A DNA stretch of 64,000 bases from NCBI RefSeq assembly GCF_009469595.2, contig NZ_SSXV01000029.1, positions 1-64,000 on the forward strand, written 5' to 3'. The notes under the pieces were generated by a model, which was not told the DNA's origin, made no database searches, and saw only the letters and a list, made by a program, of their open reading frames with translations. How positions within the stretch are numbered: the stretch's first letter is position 1; the number at the start of each line of letters is the position of its first letter. The position numbers were made by a program, and so were the translations under genes. This document shows, piece after piece, positions 1-11,200 of the stretch. The stretch comes from Thauera sp. 2A1 (GTDB taxonomy: Bacteria > Pseudomonadota > Gammaproteobacteria > Burkholderiales > Rhodocyclaceae).

Positions 1-533
1 GCGTGCGCATCGAACAGCATCTCGTGGCTCTGCGTCGGATACGCCTGCACGACAAAGGCACGGCTATAGCACAGCTTCAGGTGCGCCACGAGCACCTTGC
101 GCCACACCCCACCGATGACCAGATGCTCCTCGCTCCAGTCGAACTGGTGCGCCTCTCCCGGCTCGAACTGCAGCGGAACAAAGGCCTTCGCGACCGATGC
201 ACCGCCTTCGGCCTTCCAGCGCCGAATGAACTCGGTGACGCGGCTGTAATCGCCGTCGAACCCCTGCGTCTGCAACTGCGCAAACAGCTTCAGCGCCGTG
301 CGCCGGTCCCGTTGCGGTCGCCGCGCATCGGTCTCCAACATCTTGACCAGATGCCCCGCGTACGGCGCGATCTTGGTGTCGCCGACCTTGCGTCGGTACT
401 TCGGCTCAACACCCTCGGGCGCCTTCAACCACTTGCGGATCGTCTTGCGCGTCAGCCCCGTGCGACGCTCGATCTCCGAAAGCGCGAGCCCTTCCCGGTA
501 GTACAACCGTCTGACTTTCCCCGGCAGATTCAT
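1..533 (-). CDS. istA: IS21-family transposase IstA (partial, C-terminus outside window)
   Basis: Reading the minus strand from ATG at 533 gives about 177 residues. It opens with a helix-turn-helix (SEIERRTGLTRKTIRKWLK, residues ~18-36). It reaches the start of the DDE integrase core, with the first catalytic Asp in QFDWSEEH, followed by the VLVAHLKLCYSR strand. This is the usual layout of IS21 IstA, which cuts and joins DNA with the help of the IstB ATPase. A GAGGAG ribosome site sits 9 bases before ATG 533; an in-frame ATG at 542 overlaps that site and is less likely. The frame is open to the window edge. Confidence 0.85.
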   Translation of the reverse strand, partial: MNLPGKVRRLYYREGLALSEIERRTGLTRKTIRKWLKAPEGVEPKYRRKVGDTKIAPYAGHLVKMLETDARRPQRDRRTALKLFAQLQTQGFDGDYSRVTEFIRRWKAEGGASVAKAFVPLQFEPGEAHQFDWSEEHLVIGGVWRKVLVAHLKLCYSRAFVVQAYPTQSHEMLFDAH

Positions 534-588
534 GGTGATCATCTCCTCTGTTCCCCGCTCCTCGACGGAAGCGGCGGAGGTTAATCAC

Positions 589-649
589 CTGGGTACTTTT
601 CAGCGCGCAGACCCCGCGAAATCTGGGTAGTTTTCAGTGCGCGTCAACA
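589..649. repeat. Terminal direct repeats of the IS21 element
   Basis: CTGGGTASTTTTCAG-type motifs followed by GCGC occur at 589-608 and 623-642, 34 bases apart in the same orientation. Multiple terminal repeats at the ends are characteristic of IS21 elements and serve as transposase binding sites. The outer copy continues into the terminal TCAACA at 644-649. Confidence 0.75.
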
Positions 650-1049
650 GCATGTAGGTCAGTTCGATGGCAACGGACGGCTGCGCTTCCTTGAAAACTT
701 CCAGCAAGTGGGGCAACGAACTGTTGATCGAAAAGTCGTTGTAGGCGATTGCGATACGACCGATATCTCCGCGCGCCGCTCGCTGTGCGAGTTGAATGCC
801 GCGTTGGATATGGGTGAAGGCCTGCTGGCATTCTGCCAGGAACAGCCTGCCAGCCTCAGACAGGGTGACCTGGCGGGTGGTGCGCGAGAAGAGCTCGGCT
901 CCGATTTCATCCTCGAGGGACTTTATCAGGCGGCTCAGGGCCGGTTGGGTGATGAAGAGTGCCTCCGAAGCCTTCTTGAAATGCAGCGATTCGGCGACGG
1001 CAACGAAGGCCCGCATGTGGCGCAGGTCAAAACGGATATTGCTGCCCAT
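650..1049 (-). pseudogene. LysR-family regulator, disrupted by the IS21 insertion
   Basis: Starting at ATG 1049, about 133 codons match the start of a LysR-type regulator. The winged helix-turn-helix occupies residues ~8-67 (FDLRHMRAFVAVAESLHF, then TQPALSRLIKSLEDEIGAELF). The beginning of the effector domain follows (GRIAIAYNDFSINSSLPHLLEVF). Homology ends at ELTYMLL, exactly at the IS tip; the next codons are IS sequence and stop at 600. A normal family member has about 300 residues, so more than half is missing or lies beyond the IS. The DNA-binding part alone could still be made but would lack the inducer domain. Confidence 0.85.
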
Positions 1050-1218
1050 GGGCGAGTCCGGAGGACGAGGTTTGGTGTGGCGATGGTTCCGCCCGGGCGG
1101 GCGACTGTCAAGTGTGCGATTGGAGTGTTATGGCCGATGCCGCGCGTTGTCGCACTGCAGCTTCCGGGCAGGCGAGTGCGCATGTCGATAGAGCTCGGCG
1201 ATGGTCGTCGGACAGGGC

Positions 1219-2304
1219 TCATAGGCGTTGGGTCGAGCGCGCTTTGGACGGCGACACGCCGAAGAAGTCGCGGTAGCAGCGGCTGAAGTGCGGTGCGCCG
1301 GTGAAGCCGCAGGCAATCGCGATGCTGGTGATGGGGGCATTCGTCTGCAGCAGCAGGCGGCGCGCGCGCGTGATGCGCAATTCGAGGTAGTAGCGTGACG
1401 GAGTGGACTTCATGTAGCGCTGGAACAGCCGATCGATCTGGCGCCGCGACACCTGGGCGTAGTGCGTCAGGTCTTCGATCGAAAGCGGCTCCTCGATGTT
1501 GCTTTCCATGAGCTTGAGGATCGCGCGCAATGCGTCCGGCAGCGCGGTGCTGGCTTCCAGCACCGGCATCGGTCTGTCGGGCATGTCCTCGGGGCCGCGG
1601 TCGCAGGCGAGGATCTCCTCGATGCCCCTCACGACGTCGTTGCCGTGCTGGTGACGGATCACGGCCAGCATCATGCCCAGTGCGCTGTTTGCGCCGGCCG
1701 AGGAGATGCGGTCGCGGTCGACGACGAAGGGCGTCGGCAGCAGCTTGACCCTGGGGCAGCTTTCCTCGAGACCCGCGCGGCTCTCCGGGTGCACCGTGCA
1801 CGCGTAGCCGTCCAGCAGCCCGGCCCTGGCGAGTACGCAACTGCCATTCCACAGCGCGCCCATGGTAGTTCCGTTGCGGGCAAAGGCTTTCAGGCGGTCG
1901 AGAACGGCACGCGGCGGCGCCAAATCCGAGCGATAGCCGCCGCAGATGATGAGCATGTCGAAGTCCGCCGCGCCAAGGGAATTCAGTTCGGCGTCGGCTG
2001 CGATGCTGATGCCGAGGTCGCTGAGGACCGAGCTGCCTTCCAGACTGATGGCGTCGAAGCGGTAAAGCGGATTGCGGCTCAGCAGATTGGCGGTGACGAT
2101 GGCGTCCACCGCCCCGGTGAAGGCCATCATCGAGAAGTGTTCGAGCAGCACGAAGGCGATGCGCCGGCTGATCGGCGGATGGTCGCTGTCGTTCTGATGG
2201 GCCCGCAGATACGCCTGATTGCTGTGGCGCAGCCGGCTGTTGAAGCGTCTGCTTCCAGCCGGGCTGTCCGGAACCTTGATCTTGTCTCTCTCTGCGGTGC
2301 TCAT
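1219..2304 (-). CDS. GlxA-family AraC-type regulator with DJ-1/PfpI-like sensor domain
   Basis: 361 residues. The N-terminal half (residues ~45-215) is a class I glutamine-amidotransferase-like fold (RRIAFVLLEHFSMMAFTGAVDA, then MLIICGGYRSD). The usual nucleophile elbow is replaced by ALWNGSC, as expected for a non-catalytic ligand sensor. The C-terminal ~100 residues hold two AraC helix-turn-helix motifs (LSIEDLTHYAQVSRRQIDRL and ITSIAIACGFTGAPHFSRCY). This architecture is that of GbdR, SouR and CdhR, which control betaine, sarcosine and carnitine catabolism in Pseudomonas. With the sarcosine oxidase operon next door, a SouR-like role is inferred. ATG 2304 has GGCAGGG just upstream. Confidence 0.85.
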   Translation of the reverse strand: MSTAERDKIKVPDSPAGSRRFNSRLRHSNQAYLRAHQNDSDHPPISRRIAFVLLEHFSMMAFTGAVDAIVTANLLSRNPLYRFDAISLEGSSVLSDLGISIAADAELNSLGAADFDMLIICGGYRSDLAPPRAVLDRLKAFARNGTTMGALWNGSCVLARAGLLDGYACTVHPESRAGLEESCPRVKLLPTPFVVDRDRISSAGANSALGMMLAVIRHQHGNDVVRGIEEILACDRGPEDMPDRPMPVLEASTALPDALRAILKLMESNIEEPLSIEDLTHYAQVSRRQIDRLFQRYMKSTPSRYYLELRITRARRLLLQTNAPITSIAIACGFTGAPHFSRCYRDFFGVSPSKARSTQRL

Positions 2305-2792
2305 TCCCTGCCTTGTGCTCCATGCCGCGACCCGGCGACCGCGGGGCTGGCGTCCCCGAGCGCGAAACGGGGGGTCGACTGGTCGCGAAACGCGGTCTCG
2401 GCTCCAGAGGATGGTTCGATGCTCTGGATGGCCTCGCCCATTTCGGGTCTGGGCCGCCTTGGGGCGGCGCTCACCCTGAGTGAGGGCCAGCCAAGGTAAG
2501 CATAAACGATGCCGATCACCAGAGACATCCAGCAGGCGAATGGAAGCGGGATGTAGATGCGGTTTTCGAAGTTGCCGCCCGACCCGCCAAGCCGGAGCGC
2601 GGTGATGACGATGGGGGTACCTGTGTTCCGGGGCACCAGGGGAGACCCGGGGACCACCTTCCCTTGTCGTTCGTGACCTCGTGGTCGATGCAGAGACTCG
2701 GGGCGCGTGCAAATGGCCTTCTTCCGACTTGTGCAATGTTGTGCAAGTTCGTGAGGAGCACATTTGCATCGCTGATGGACGATCCTGGAGAC
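2305..2792. other. Intergenic stretch without a confident gene
   Basis: About 490 bases between the regulator and the amidohydrolase terminator. On the minus strand a frame from 2657 has one hydrophobic stretch (PLPFACWMSLVIGIVYAYLGW, ~2490-2555) that looks like a transmembrane segment. I recognise no family, see no good ribosome site, and the frame runs on across the regulator start. It may be a degraded membrane-protein remnant or part of a long leader. I see nothing else in this stretch. Confidence 0.4.
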
Positions 2793-2838
2793 AAAAAATG
2801 CTCCGTCACATCGCCCGGGAGAGCGATGTGACGGAGCA
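2793..2838 (-). terminator. Strong rho-independent terminator after the amidohydrolase
   Basis: A perfect 16-bp stem (2799-2814 with 2823-2838) with an 8-base loop (2815-2822). On the minus strand it is followed by six T residues (AAAAAA at 2793-2798 on the plus strand). It lies 39 bases beyond the amidohydrolase stop codon and isolates that gene from the regulator gene downstream. Confidence 0.92.
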
Positions 2839-2877
2839 CGGAGGGAGGAGAGAAGTGCTGGATGGTCGCTGCGAGCC

Positions 2878-3615
2878 TCAGGCGGTGGCGAGGCTGGCCT
2901 TCTGCTTGGTGCCGGCAGGCGCAGCGCTTTCGCGGCCGACGCTCATCACGTACTCGACGCAGCGGTCGACCGACTCCACGTCGCCGAACTTGGCGTCGAT
3001 GTCGAACAGGTTCCAGGCCACGGCACCGGGGATGCGGTCGCCGATGCACTCGCGCACAGCGATCGGGCGGAAGCCTTCAGCCATGGCGTCGCACACGGTG
3101 GTGCGGACGCAGGCAGAGGCGGTCACGCCGGTCACCAGCACGGTGTCGACCCCGGCAGCGCGCAGGAAGCCGGCCAAATAGGTGCCCTGGAAGGAACTGG
3201 CGTGCTTCTTGATGAGCACCTGCTCGCCTTCGATCGGCGCGATGCGCGAGTCGATCGCCCACAGGTTCTCGTCGGCCTGGGCCACGACGTCGACCGGGAT
3301 CTTGTTGTGCCACAGGCCCATGTCGGTGTTGGGGTTGCTGCGGTCATTGACCTGGTAGCAGGTGGTCACATGTACGACCGGGAAGCCACGCTCGCGGAAG
3401 GCGGCCAGCAGGCGCTGCATGCCGGGGATGATCTCCTCGTCAATCTTCTCGCAGGTGAAGGGATTGCCCGGACGGGTCCAGGCGTTGGCGAGGTCGACGC
3501 TGACGAGGGCGGGGCGCTTGCCGAAACCGACTCGGCGCTGGAAGCCGCGCTCCTGGTACAGCTTGGTGGCCTGGGCGAAGGCTTGGTCGAGCATGCTCTG
3601 CAGATCGTTGGACAT
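2878..3615 (-). CDS. N-carbamoylsarcosine amidohydrolase-like cysteine hydrolase (isochorismatase family)
   Basis: 245 residues. It hydrolyses N-carbamoylsarcosine to sarcosine, CO2 and ammonia, a step of creatinine/N-methylhydantoin breakdown. The isochorismatase-fold catalytic set is visible: Asp41 in VSVDLANAW, Lys136/137 in LIKKHASSF, and Cys169 in VTGVTASACVRTT. The N-terminal helix and the WTRPGNPF segment resemble N-carbamoylsarcosine amidases more than nicotinamidases. A strong AAAGGAG precedes ATG 3615. It faces away from glyA-sdaA-soxBDAG, whose oxidase would consume the sarcosine; that context supports the substrate. Another carbamoyl or amide substrate remains possible. Confidence 0.8.
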   Translation of the reverse strand: MSNDLQSMLDQAFAQATKLYQERGFQRRVGFGKRPALVSVDLANAWTRPGNPFTCEKIDEEIIPGMQRLLAAFRERGFPVVHVTTCYQVNDRSNPNTDMGLWHNKIPVDVVAQADENLWAIDSRIAPIEGEQVLIKKHASSFQGTYLAGFLRAAGVDTVLVTGVTASACVRTTVCDAMAEGFRPIAVRECIGDRIPGAVAWNLFDIDAKFGDVESVDRCVEYVMSVGRESAAPAGTKQKASLATA

Positions 3616-4029
3616 CTTTCAGACTCCTTTAGGTGTGAGATATCAAGGTTCCGGTAACCGCCTTCTCGTGCTGGCTGGTTCGGGTGTTGCCCTCAGGCAG
3701 TTCGAAGATTAGGGATGCGGATAAATAACGTCCAATGACTAATTGGGCGTGATTGATGCTCTTGAAAGCAATTATTTGCCAGGCTTTTCGGGCGCGCGCG
3801 AGCGCGCGACTAAGCGCGCGATTATTTTCGGCGCGGCGACGTAGCAAGAACGACGCGCATGTCGGATCCAGGATAGTTGCGCAAATCACGTCCATCCCGG
3901 ACAAATGCGTGACGGATACAGGCAAAAGCGCACTGGGCGAACTTCCTAAGATCTGGCTCCAACAGGTTGCGAAACGGCGCACCTGCCGCCAGGGGCGGAA
4001 GACCCAAGAACGAAAGGAGACAGAACAAG
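3616..4029. promoter_or_regulatory. Divergent control region between amidohydrolase and glyA-sox operon
   Basis: 414 bases, clearly more AT-rich between 3700 and 3780 than the flanking genes, and carrying no credible gene. An imperfect palindrome, TGCT-CTTGAA-AGCA at 3757-3770 flanked by ATT on both sides, is a candidate operator for the nearby AraC-type regulator. A run of alternating CG (3790-3822) follows. I looked for the paired aptamers of a glycine riboswitch before glyA and did not see a convincing match. Confidence 0.45.
3706..3735 (-). promoter_or_regulatory. Candidate sigma-70 promoter for the amidohydrolase
   Basis: On the minus strand TTGGAC (3735-3730) and TAATCT (3711-3706) are separated by 18 bases, in the AT-rich part of the divergent region, about 90 bases before the start codon. 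This is a motif match only. Confidence 0.4.
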
Positions 4030-5292
<1,263 letters not shown>

Positions 5293-5314
5293 TCGGCGCC
5301 ACCGGAGAACCGAG

Positions 5315-6694
5315 ATGGCCATCAGCGTATTCGAGATGTTCAAGGTCGGCATCGGCCCGTCGAGTTCCCACACCGTGGGCCCGATGCGCGCCGCGCTGAC
5401 CTTCGTCACCCGGCTGCAGGAGGAGGGCGTGCTCGCCCGGGTGCGCCGGGTGCGCGCCGAGCTGTACGGCTCGCTCGGCGCCACCGGCAAGGGCCACGGC
5501 AGCGACAAGGCGGTGATGCTCGGGCTTGAGGGCGAGGCGCCCGACCTGATCGATCCGGACACGATCGACGGCCGGCTCACGCGCATCCGCGACGGGCGCA
5601 AGCTCTCGCTGCTCGGCATGCACGCGGTCGAGTTCAACGAGAAGACCGACCTTCTCTTCCTGCGCCGCCAGAGCCTGCCCTACCACCCGAACGGCATGCG
5701 CCTGATCGCCTTCGGCGAGGGCGACGTCGAGCTGGCGAACCGGGTGTACTACTCGGTGGGTGGCGGATTCGTCGTCAATGAGGCGGCGGCGGGTGCCGAC
5801 CGCATCGTCGAGGATCGCACCGAGCTGCCGTACCCGTACCGCAACGCGGACCAGTTGCTCACGCAGTGCGCGGTCAATGACCTCTCGATCAGCCAGTTGA
5901 TGCTGGAGAACGAGAAGGCCTGGCGCAGCGAGGCCGAGACGCGCAACGGTCTGCTGCACATCTGGAAGGTGATGCAGGCCTGCGTTCGGCGCGGCTGCGA
6001 GGCCGAGGGCGTGCTACCCGGCGGCATGAAGGTGCGCCGGCGCGCAGCCGAGCTCTATCACAAGCTGTCGAGCGCGCCCGAGGCCTCGCTGCGCGACCCG
6101 CTGACGACCATGGACTGGGTGAATCTGTATGCGCTGGCGGTCAATGAGGAAAACGCGGCCGGCGGGCGCATCGTCACCGCGCCGACCAACGGAGCGGCGG
6201 GAATCATCCCCGCGGTGCTGCACTACTACTACCGCTTCATTCCCGGTGCCACCGAAGACGGGGTGGTGCGCTTCCTGCTCACCGCCGCTGCGATCGGCAT
6301 CCTGTTCAAGGAGAACGCCTCGATCTCCGGTGCCGAAGTCGGCTGCCAGGGCGAGGTGGGCGTGGCCTGCTCCATGGCGGCGGGCGCGCTGACCGAAGTC
6401 CTCGGTGGCACGCCCGAGCAGGTCGAGAACGCCGCCGAGATCGGCATGGAGCACAACCTCGGGCTCACCTGCGATCCGGTGGGCGGGCTGGTGCAGGTGC
6501 CCTGCATCGAGCGCAACGCGATGGGCTCGATCAAGGCGATCAACGCCGCGCGCATGGCGCTGCGCGGTGACGGCAAGCATTTCGTGTCGCTCGACAAGGT
6601 GATCAAGACCATGCGCGACACCGGGCGCGACATGAAGGACAAATACAAGGAGACATCCCGCGGCGGCCTCGCGGTGAATGTCATCGAGTGCTGA
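5315..6694 (+). CDS. sdaA: L-serine ammonia-lyase, iron-sulphur type
   Basis: 459 residues, single-chain form. It deaminates L-serine to pyruvate and ammonia using a 4Fe-4S cluster. The N-terminal regulatory beta domain starts with [20 protein letters not shown]. The C-terminal alpha domain carries the cluster cysteines in [14 protein letters not shown] and [14 protein letters not shown]. It starts 22 bases after glyA and ends 18 bases before soxB. Together with GlyA it turns sarcosine-derived carbon into pyruvate, so the operon is degradative rather than biosynthetic. The same pairing occurs in sarcosine operons of other proteobacteria. Confidence 0.96.
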   Translation: MAISVFEMFKVGIGPSSSHTVGPMRAALTFVTRLQEEGVLARVRRVRAELYGSLGATGKGHGSDKAVMLGLEGEAPDLIDPDTIDGRLTRIRDGRKLSLLGMHAVEFNEKTDLLFLRRQSLPYHPNGMRLIAFGEGDVELANRVYYSVGGGFVVNEAAAGADRIVEDRTELPYPYRNADQLLTQCAVNDLSISQLMLENEKAWRSEAETRNGLLHIWKVMQACVRRGCEAEGVLPGGMKVRRRAAELYHKLSSAPEASLRDPLTTMDWVNLYALAVNEENAAGGRIVTAPTNGAAGIIPAVLHYYYRFIPGATEDGVVRFLLTAAAIGILFKENASISGAEVGCQGEVGVACSMAAGALTEVLGGTPEQVENAAEIGMEHNLGLTCDPVGGLVQVPCIERNAMGSIKAINAARMALRGDGKHFVSLDKVIKTMRDTGRDMKDKYKETSRGGLAVNVIEC

Positions 6695-6712
6695 GTGCGA
6701 GGAGCAAAGGTC

Positions 6713-7963
6713 ATGCAACACTATTCAGGATTCGGGCTCGTCAAGCACGGGCTCAGCCATCACGAGAACTGGCAGCGCATGTGGCGCAACCCGGTGCCCA
6801 AGAGTCAGTACGACGTCATTGTCGTCGGCGGCGGCGGGCACGGTCTGGCCACCGCCTACTACCTCGCCAAGGTGCACGGCATCACCAATGTGGCGGTGGT
6901 GGAGAAGGGCTGGCTGGGTGGCGGCAACACCGCGCGCAACACGACCATCGTGCGCTCCAACTACCTGTGGGACGAGGCCGCCTGGCTGTACGAGCACGCG
7001 ATGAAGCTGTGGGAAGGGCTGTCGCAGGATCTCAACTACAACGTGATGTTCTCGCAGCGCGGCGTGATGAACCTGGGTCACACGCTGCAGGACATGCGCG
7101 ACATCCACCGGCGGGTAAACGCCAACCGGCTGAACGGCATCGACGGCGAGGTGCTCGACGTCAAGCAGGTCCAGGAGATCGTGCCGATCATGGACTGCTC
7201 GCGCAACACCCGCTATCCGGTGCTGGGCGCCTCGTGGCAACCGCGCGCCGGCGTCGCGCGCCATGATGCTGTGGCCTGGGGCTATGCCCGTGGCGCCGAT
7301 GCGCTGGGTGTCGATCTGCTGCAGCAGACCGAAGTCACCGGCTTTCGCATCAGCGGCGGCAAGGTGCTGGGTGTCGAGACCAACCGCGGCTACATCGGCG
7401 GCAAGACCATCGGCGTGGTCACCGCGGGCAATTCCGGGGTGCTGGCGAAGATGGCCGGCTTCAAGCTGCCGATCGAGTCGCACCCGCTGCAGGCGCTGGT
7501 GTCCGAGCCGATGAAGCCCATCCTCGACACGGTCGTCATGTCCAACCACGTGCATGGCTATGTCAGCCAGTCGGACAAGGGCGACCTCGTCATCGGCGCG
7601 GGCATCGACGGCTACAACGGCTACGGCCAGCGCGGCAGCTACCCGACGATCGAACACACGCTGCAGGCGATCGTCGAGCTGTTCCCGATGTTCTCGCGCG
7701 TGCGCATGAACCGGCAGTGGGGCGGCATCGTCGATACCTGCCCGGATGCCTGCCCGATCATCTCGGCGACACCGGTGGGCGGGCTGTTCTTCAACTGCGG
7801 CTGGGGCACGGGCGGCTTCAAGGCGACCCCGGGTTCGGGCCACGTGTTTGCGGCGACGCTTGCCGAGGGCAAGGCGCATCCGCTGGCCGCGCCCTTCTCG
7901 ATCGACCGCTTCATCTCCGGAAAACTCATCGACGAGCACGGCGCAGCCGGCGTCGCCCACTGA
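6713..7963 (+). CDS. soxB: Sarcosine oxidase, beta subunit
   Basis: 416 residues. This is the FAD/FMN-bearing catalytic subunit of the heterotetrameric enzyme, which oxidatively demethylates sarcosine to glycine with transfer of the methyl carbon to THF. The dinucleotide-binding motif [19 protein letters not shown] is at residues ~32-50, and DAO-family motifs ([34 protein letters not shown]) follow. ATG 6713 is used because GGAG lies upstream; an in-frame earlier start would extend into the intergenic gap. It is followed after 12 bases by soxD. Confidence 0.96.
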   Translation: MQHYSGFGLVKHGLSHHENWQRMWRNPVPKSQYDVIVVGGGGHGLATAYYLAKVHGITNVAVVEKGWLGGGNTARNTTIVRSNYLWDEAAWLYEHAMKLWEGLSQDLNYNVMFSQRGVMNLGHTLQDMRDIHRRVNANRLNGIDGEVLDVKQVQEIVPIMDCSRNTRYPVLGASWQPRAGVARHDAVAWGYARGADALGVDLLQQTEVTGFRISGGKVLGVETNRGYIGGKTIGVVTAGNSGVLAKMAGFKLPIESHPLQALVSEPMKPILDTVVMSNHVHGYVSQSDKGDLVIGAGIDGYNGYGQRGSYPTIEHTLQAIVELFPMFSRVRMNRQWGGIVDTCPDACPIISATPVGGLFFNCGWGTGGFKATPGSGHVFAATLAEGKAHPLAAPFSIDRFISGKLIDEHGAAGVAH

Positions 7964-7975
7964 GGAGAGGACATC

Positions 7976-8284
7976 ATGCTGCACATCTACTGTCCCTATT
8001 GCGAGGAATACCGCGAGGAAGAGGAGTTCCGGCCCAAGGGCGAAGCGCACATCGCGCGCCCGGCGGAACCGGAAGCCACCAGCGACGAAGCCTGGGGCGA
8101 CTACCTGTTCTTCCGCAAGAACCCGCGCGGGCTGCACCACGAGCAGTGGTACCACGCCGCGGGCTGCCGCAAGTTCTTCAACGCCACGCGTGACACCGTG
8201 AGCTACCAGATTCTCGAAACCTACAAGGCCGGGCAGCAGCCCACGGTGACCGCTGCGGCCTCCGGCAAGAAGGTGGCAAAATGA
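7976..8284 (+). CDS. soxD: Sarcosine oxidase, delta subunit
   Basis: 102 residues, the usual small zinc-binding subunit of the heterotetramer. Probable zinc ligands are Cys6 and Cys9 (CPYC) with His60 and Cys64 (YHAAGCRKFF). The EEEEF segment and the NPRGLHHEQWYH signature are typical. It overlaps the start of soxA by four bases (ATGA), so the two are translationally coupled. The subunit has no catalytic centre of its own and stabilises the complex. Confidence 0.95.
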   Translation: MLHIYCPYCEEYREEEEFRPKGEAHIARPAEPEATSDEAWGDYLFFRKNPRGLHHEQWYHAAGCRKFFNATRDTVSYQILETYKAGQQPTVTAAASGKKVAK

Positions 8285-11200
8285 GCCAACGCAATCGTAT
8301 CGAGCAGGGCGGGCGTATCGACCGCAGCCGCCCGCTGCGCTTCAGCTTCAACGGTGTCGGCTACCAGGGCTTTGCCGGCGACACGCTCGCCTCGGCGCTG
8401 CTCGCCAACGGCGTCGACATCGTCAATCGCAGCTTCAAGTATGCGCGGGTGCGCGGCATCGTCGCCGCCGGCGCCGAAGAGCCCAACGCGGTGGTCCAGT
8501 TGGGCGCCACCGAAGCCTCGCAGGTGCCCAACGTGCGTGCCACGCAACAGGCGCTGTACGACGGTCTGACGGCCGGCAGCACCAATGGCTGGCCCAATGT
8601 CGACCGCGACCTGATGGGCGTGCTGGGCAAGGTCGGCGGCAAGTTCATGCCGCCGGGCTTCTACTACAAGACCTTCATGTCGCCCGCGTCGATGTGGCCG
8701 AAGTACGAGAAGTACATCCGCAAGGCCGCGGGTCTGGGCCGCAGCCCCAGGGAGCGCGACCCCGACATCTACGACCACATCAACCGTCATTGCGACGTGC
8801 TGGTGGTGGGCGCGGGCCCCGCGGGCCTGGCGGCGGCACTGGTGGCCGGGCGCGCCGGGGCACGGGTGATCCTGTGCGACGAGCAGGAAGAGATGGGCGG
8901 CTCGCTGCTCGACTCGCGTGAGCCGATCGACGGCCGGCCGGCTGCCGACTGGGTGGCCGCGGTGTTGCAGGAGCTGGGCGCGATGCCCGACGTGCTGCTG
9001 CTGCCGCGCACCACCGCCAATGGCTACCACGATCACAACTTCGTCACCCTGCACGAGCGGCGCACCGAGCACCTGGCCGACCTCGCCCCGGCGCAGAACG
9101 GCCGCCGCACGGTGCGCGCCCGCATGCACCGGGTGCGCGCCGGACAGGTGATCCTCGCCACCGGCACGCACGAGCGGCCGCTGGTGTATGCGAACAATGA
9201 CGTGCCGGGCAACATGATCGCCGGCGCGGTGTCTGCCTACATCCATCGCTACGCGGTGGTGCCGGGCCAGCGCCTGGTGCTGTCGACCTCCAACGACCAC
9301 GCCTACCGCGCGGCGCTCGACTGGCGTGAAGCCGGGCGCGAGGTGGTCGCAATCGTCGATGCGCGCGGGAATCCCGAGGGCGACCTCGTGGCCGAAGCGC
9401 GCAAGCGCGGCATCCGCATCATCACCGGTAGTGCGGTGATCGAGACGCGCGGCAGCCGTCGCGTCTCGAGCGCGCTGGTCGCGAAGATCGACCTGGCCGG
9501 TTTCAAGGTGAGCGGTGCGGTCGAGGAACTGGCCTGCGACACCGTCGCCAGCTCGGGCGGCTACAGCCCGGTGGTGCATCTGGCCGCCCATACCGGGGCA
9601 CGCCCCGAATGGCGCGACGACGTCCTCGGCTTCGTGCCGGGCAAGGTGAAGGGCATGATCCCGGCTGGCGGCGTCAATGGCGTGATGGCGCTGGCCGAGG
9701 TGCTGGCCGACGGCGTCGAGGCCGGCTGCCGTGCGCTGATGGAGACGGGTATGAAGGCCGCACCTCTCCGTCTGCCCGAGGTGCGAAGGGTGCGAGAGGG
9801 CAAGGCGGCCGCCCTGTACCAGGTGCCCCACGTCAAGCCGGCGATGCGGGCGCCCAAGCAGTTCGTCGACCAGCAGAACGACGTCACCGCGGCCGGCATC
9901 GAACTGGCCACGCGCGAGGGCTTCGAATCGATCGAACACGTCAAGCGCTACACCGGCATGGGCTTCGGTACCGACCAGGGCAAGCTCGGCAACATCAACG
10001 GCATGGCGATCGCGGCGCGCTGCCTCGGGCAGAGCATCCCGGAGACGGGCACCACGGTGTTCCGGCCGAACTACACGCCGATCACCTTCGGCGCCGTTGC
10101 CGGGCGGCACTGCGGCGAGTTCTTCGATCCGCGCCGCTACACCGCGCTGCACGCCTGGCACGTGGAGCATGGCGCCAAGTTCGAGGAAGTGGGGCAGTGG
10201 ATGCGGCCGTGGTACTTCCCGCGCGGCAACGAGACGATGCACGAGGCGGTGCAGCGCGAATGCCGCGCGGTACGCGAGAACGTCGGCATCCTCGACGCCT
10301 CGACGCTGGGCAAGATCGAGATCCAGGGCAAGGATGCGCGCGAGTTCCTCAACCGCCTCTACACCAACGCCTGGACCAAGCTCGACGTCGGCAAGGCACG
10401 CTATGGCCTCATGTGCAAGGACGACGGCATGATCATGGACGACGGCGTCACCGCCTGCCTGGGCGAGAACCACTTCCACATGACCACCACCACCGGTGGC
10501 GCGGCGGGGGTGCTCGATTGGATGGAGATGTGGCATCAGACCGAATGGCCCGAGCTGGAGGTGTATTTCAACTCGGTCACCGACCACTGGGCGGCGATGG
10601 CGCTCAACGGTCCGAACGCCCGCAAGCTGCTCGCCGAGCTCACCGACATCGACCTCTCGAAGGACAAGTTCGGCTTCATGGACTGGCGCGAGGGCACGGT
10701 TGCGGGGGTGCCGGCGCGGGTGTTCCGCATCTCCTTCACCGGAGAGCTGTCGTACGAGATCAACGTGCAGGCCAACCATGCGATGCACGTGTGGAAAGCG
10801 CTGTTCGAGAAGGGCGAGAAGTACGGCCTCACGCCCTACGGCACCGAGACCATGCACGTGCTGCGCGCCGAGAAGGGCTTCGTCATCATCGGCCAGGACA
10901 CCGACGGCTCGGTCACGCCGGAGGATCTCGGCATGCAGTGGTGCGTCGGCTACAAGAAGCCGTTCTCGTGGATCGGCCGGCGCGCGCTGTCGCGCCCGGA
11001 CACCAGGCGCACCGACCGCAAGCAGCTCGTGGGTCTGAAACCGCTCGACAGCAAGCTGGTGCTCGACGAGGGGGCACAGATCGTGCTCGACAAGGAGGTG
11101 AAGATTCCGATGCCGATGGTCGGCCATGTCACCTCCAGCTACTTCAGCCCGACGCTGGGGCATTCCTTCGCCCTGGCGCTGCTCAAGGGCGGCAGCCAGC

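Larger units (their letters stand above)
1..649 (-). mobile_element. IS21-family insertion sequence, one end plus part of istA
   Basis: The minus strand carries the start of an IstA transposase. Beyond it the element ends at 649 with a TGTTGACGCGCACTGAAAA tip, a typical IS21-family terminus. A second copy of the same terminal motif lies inside, at 589-608. The element stops exactly where LysR homology begins, so the IS has split that gene. The rest of istA, istB and the other end lie left of the window, so the target duplication cannot be checked. Confidence 0.85.

Noticed and set aside
2301-2657. 118-codon minus-strand frame with one hydrophobic segment
   Set aside because: No ribosome site or known family, and it runs into the regulator gene; noted only as part of the intergenic stretch.
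3616-4029. Glycine riboswitch upstream of glyA
   Set aside because: The paired aptamer consensus was not found by eye; control by the nearby AraC-type regulator is the simpler explanation.
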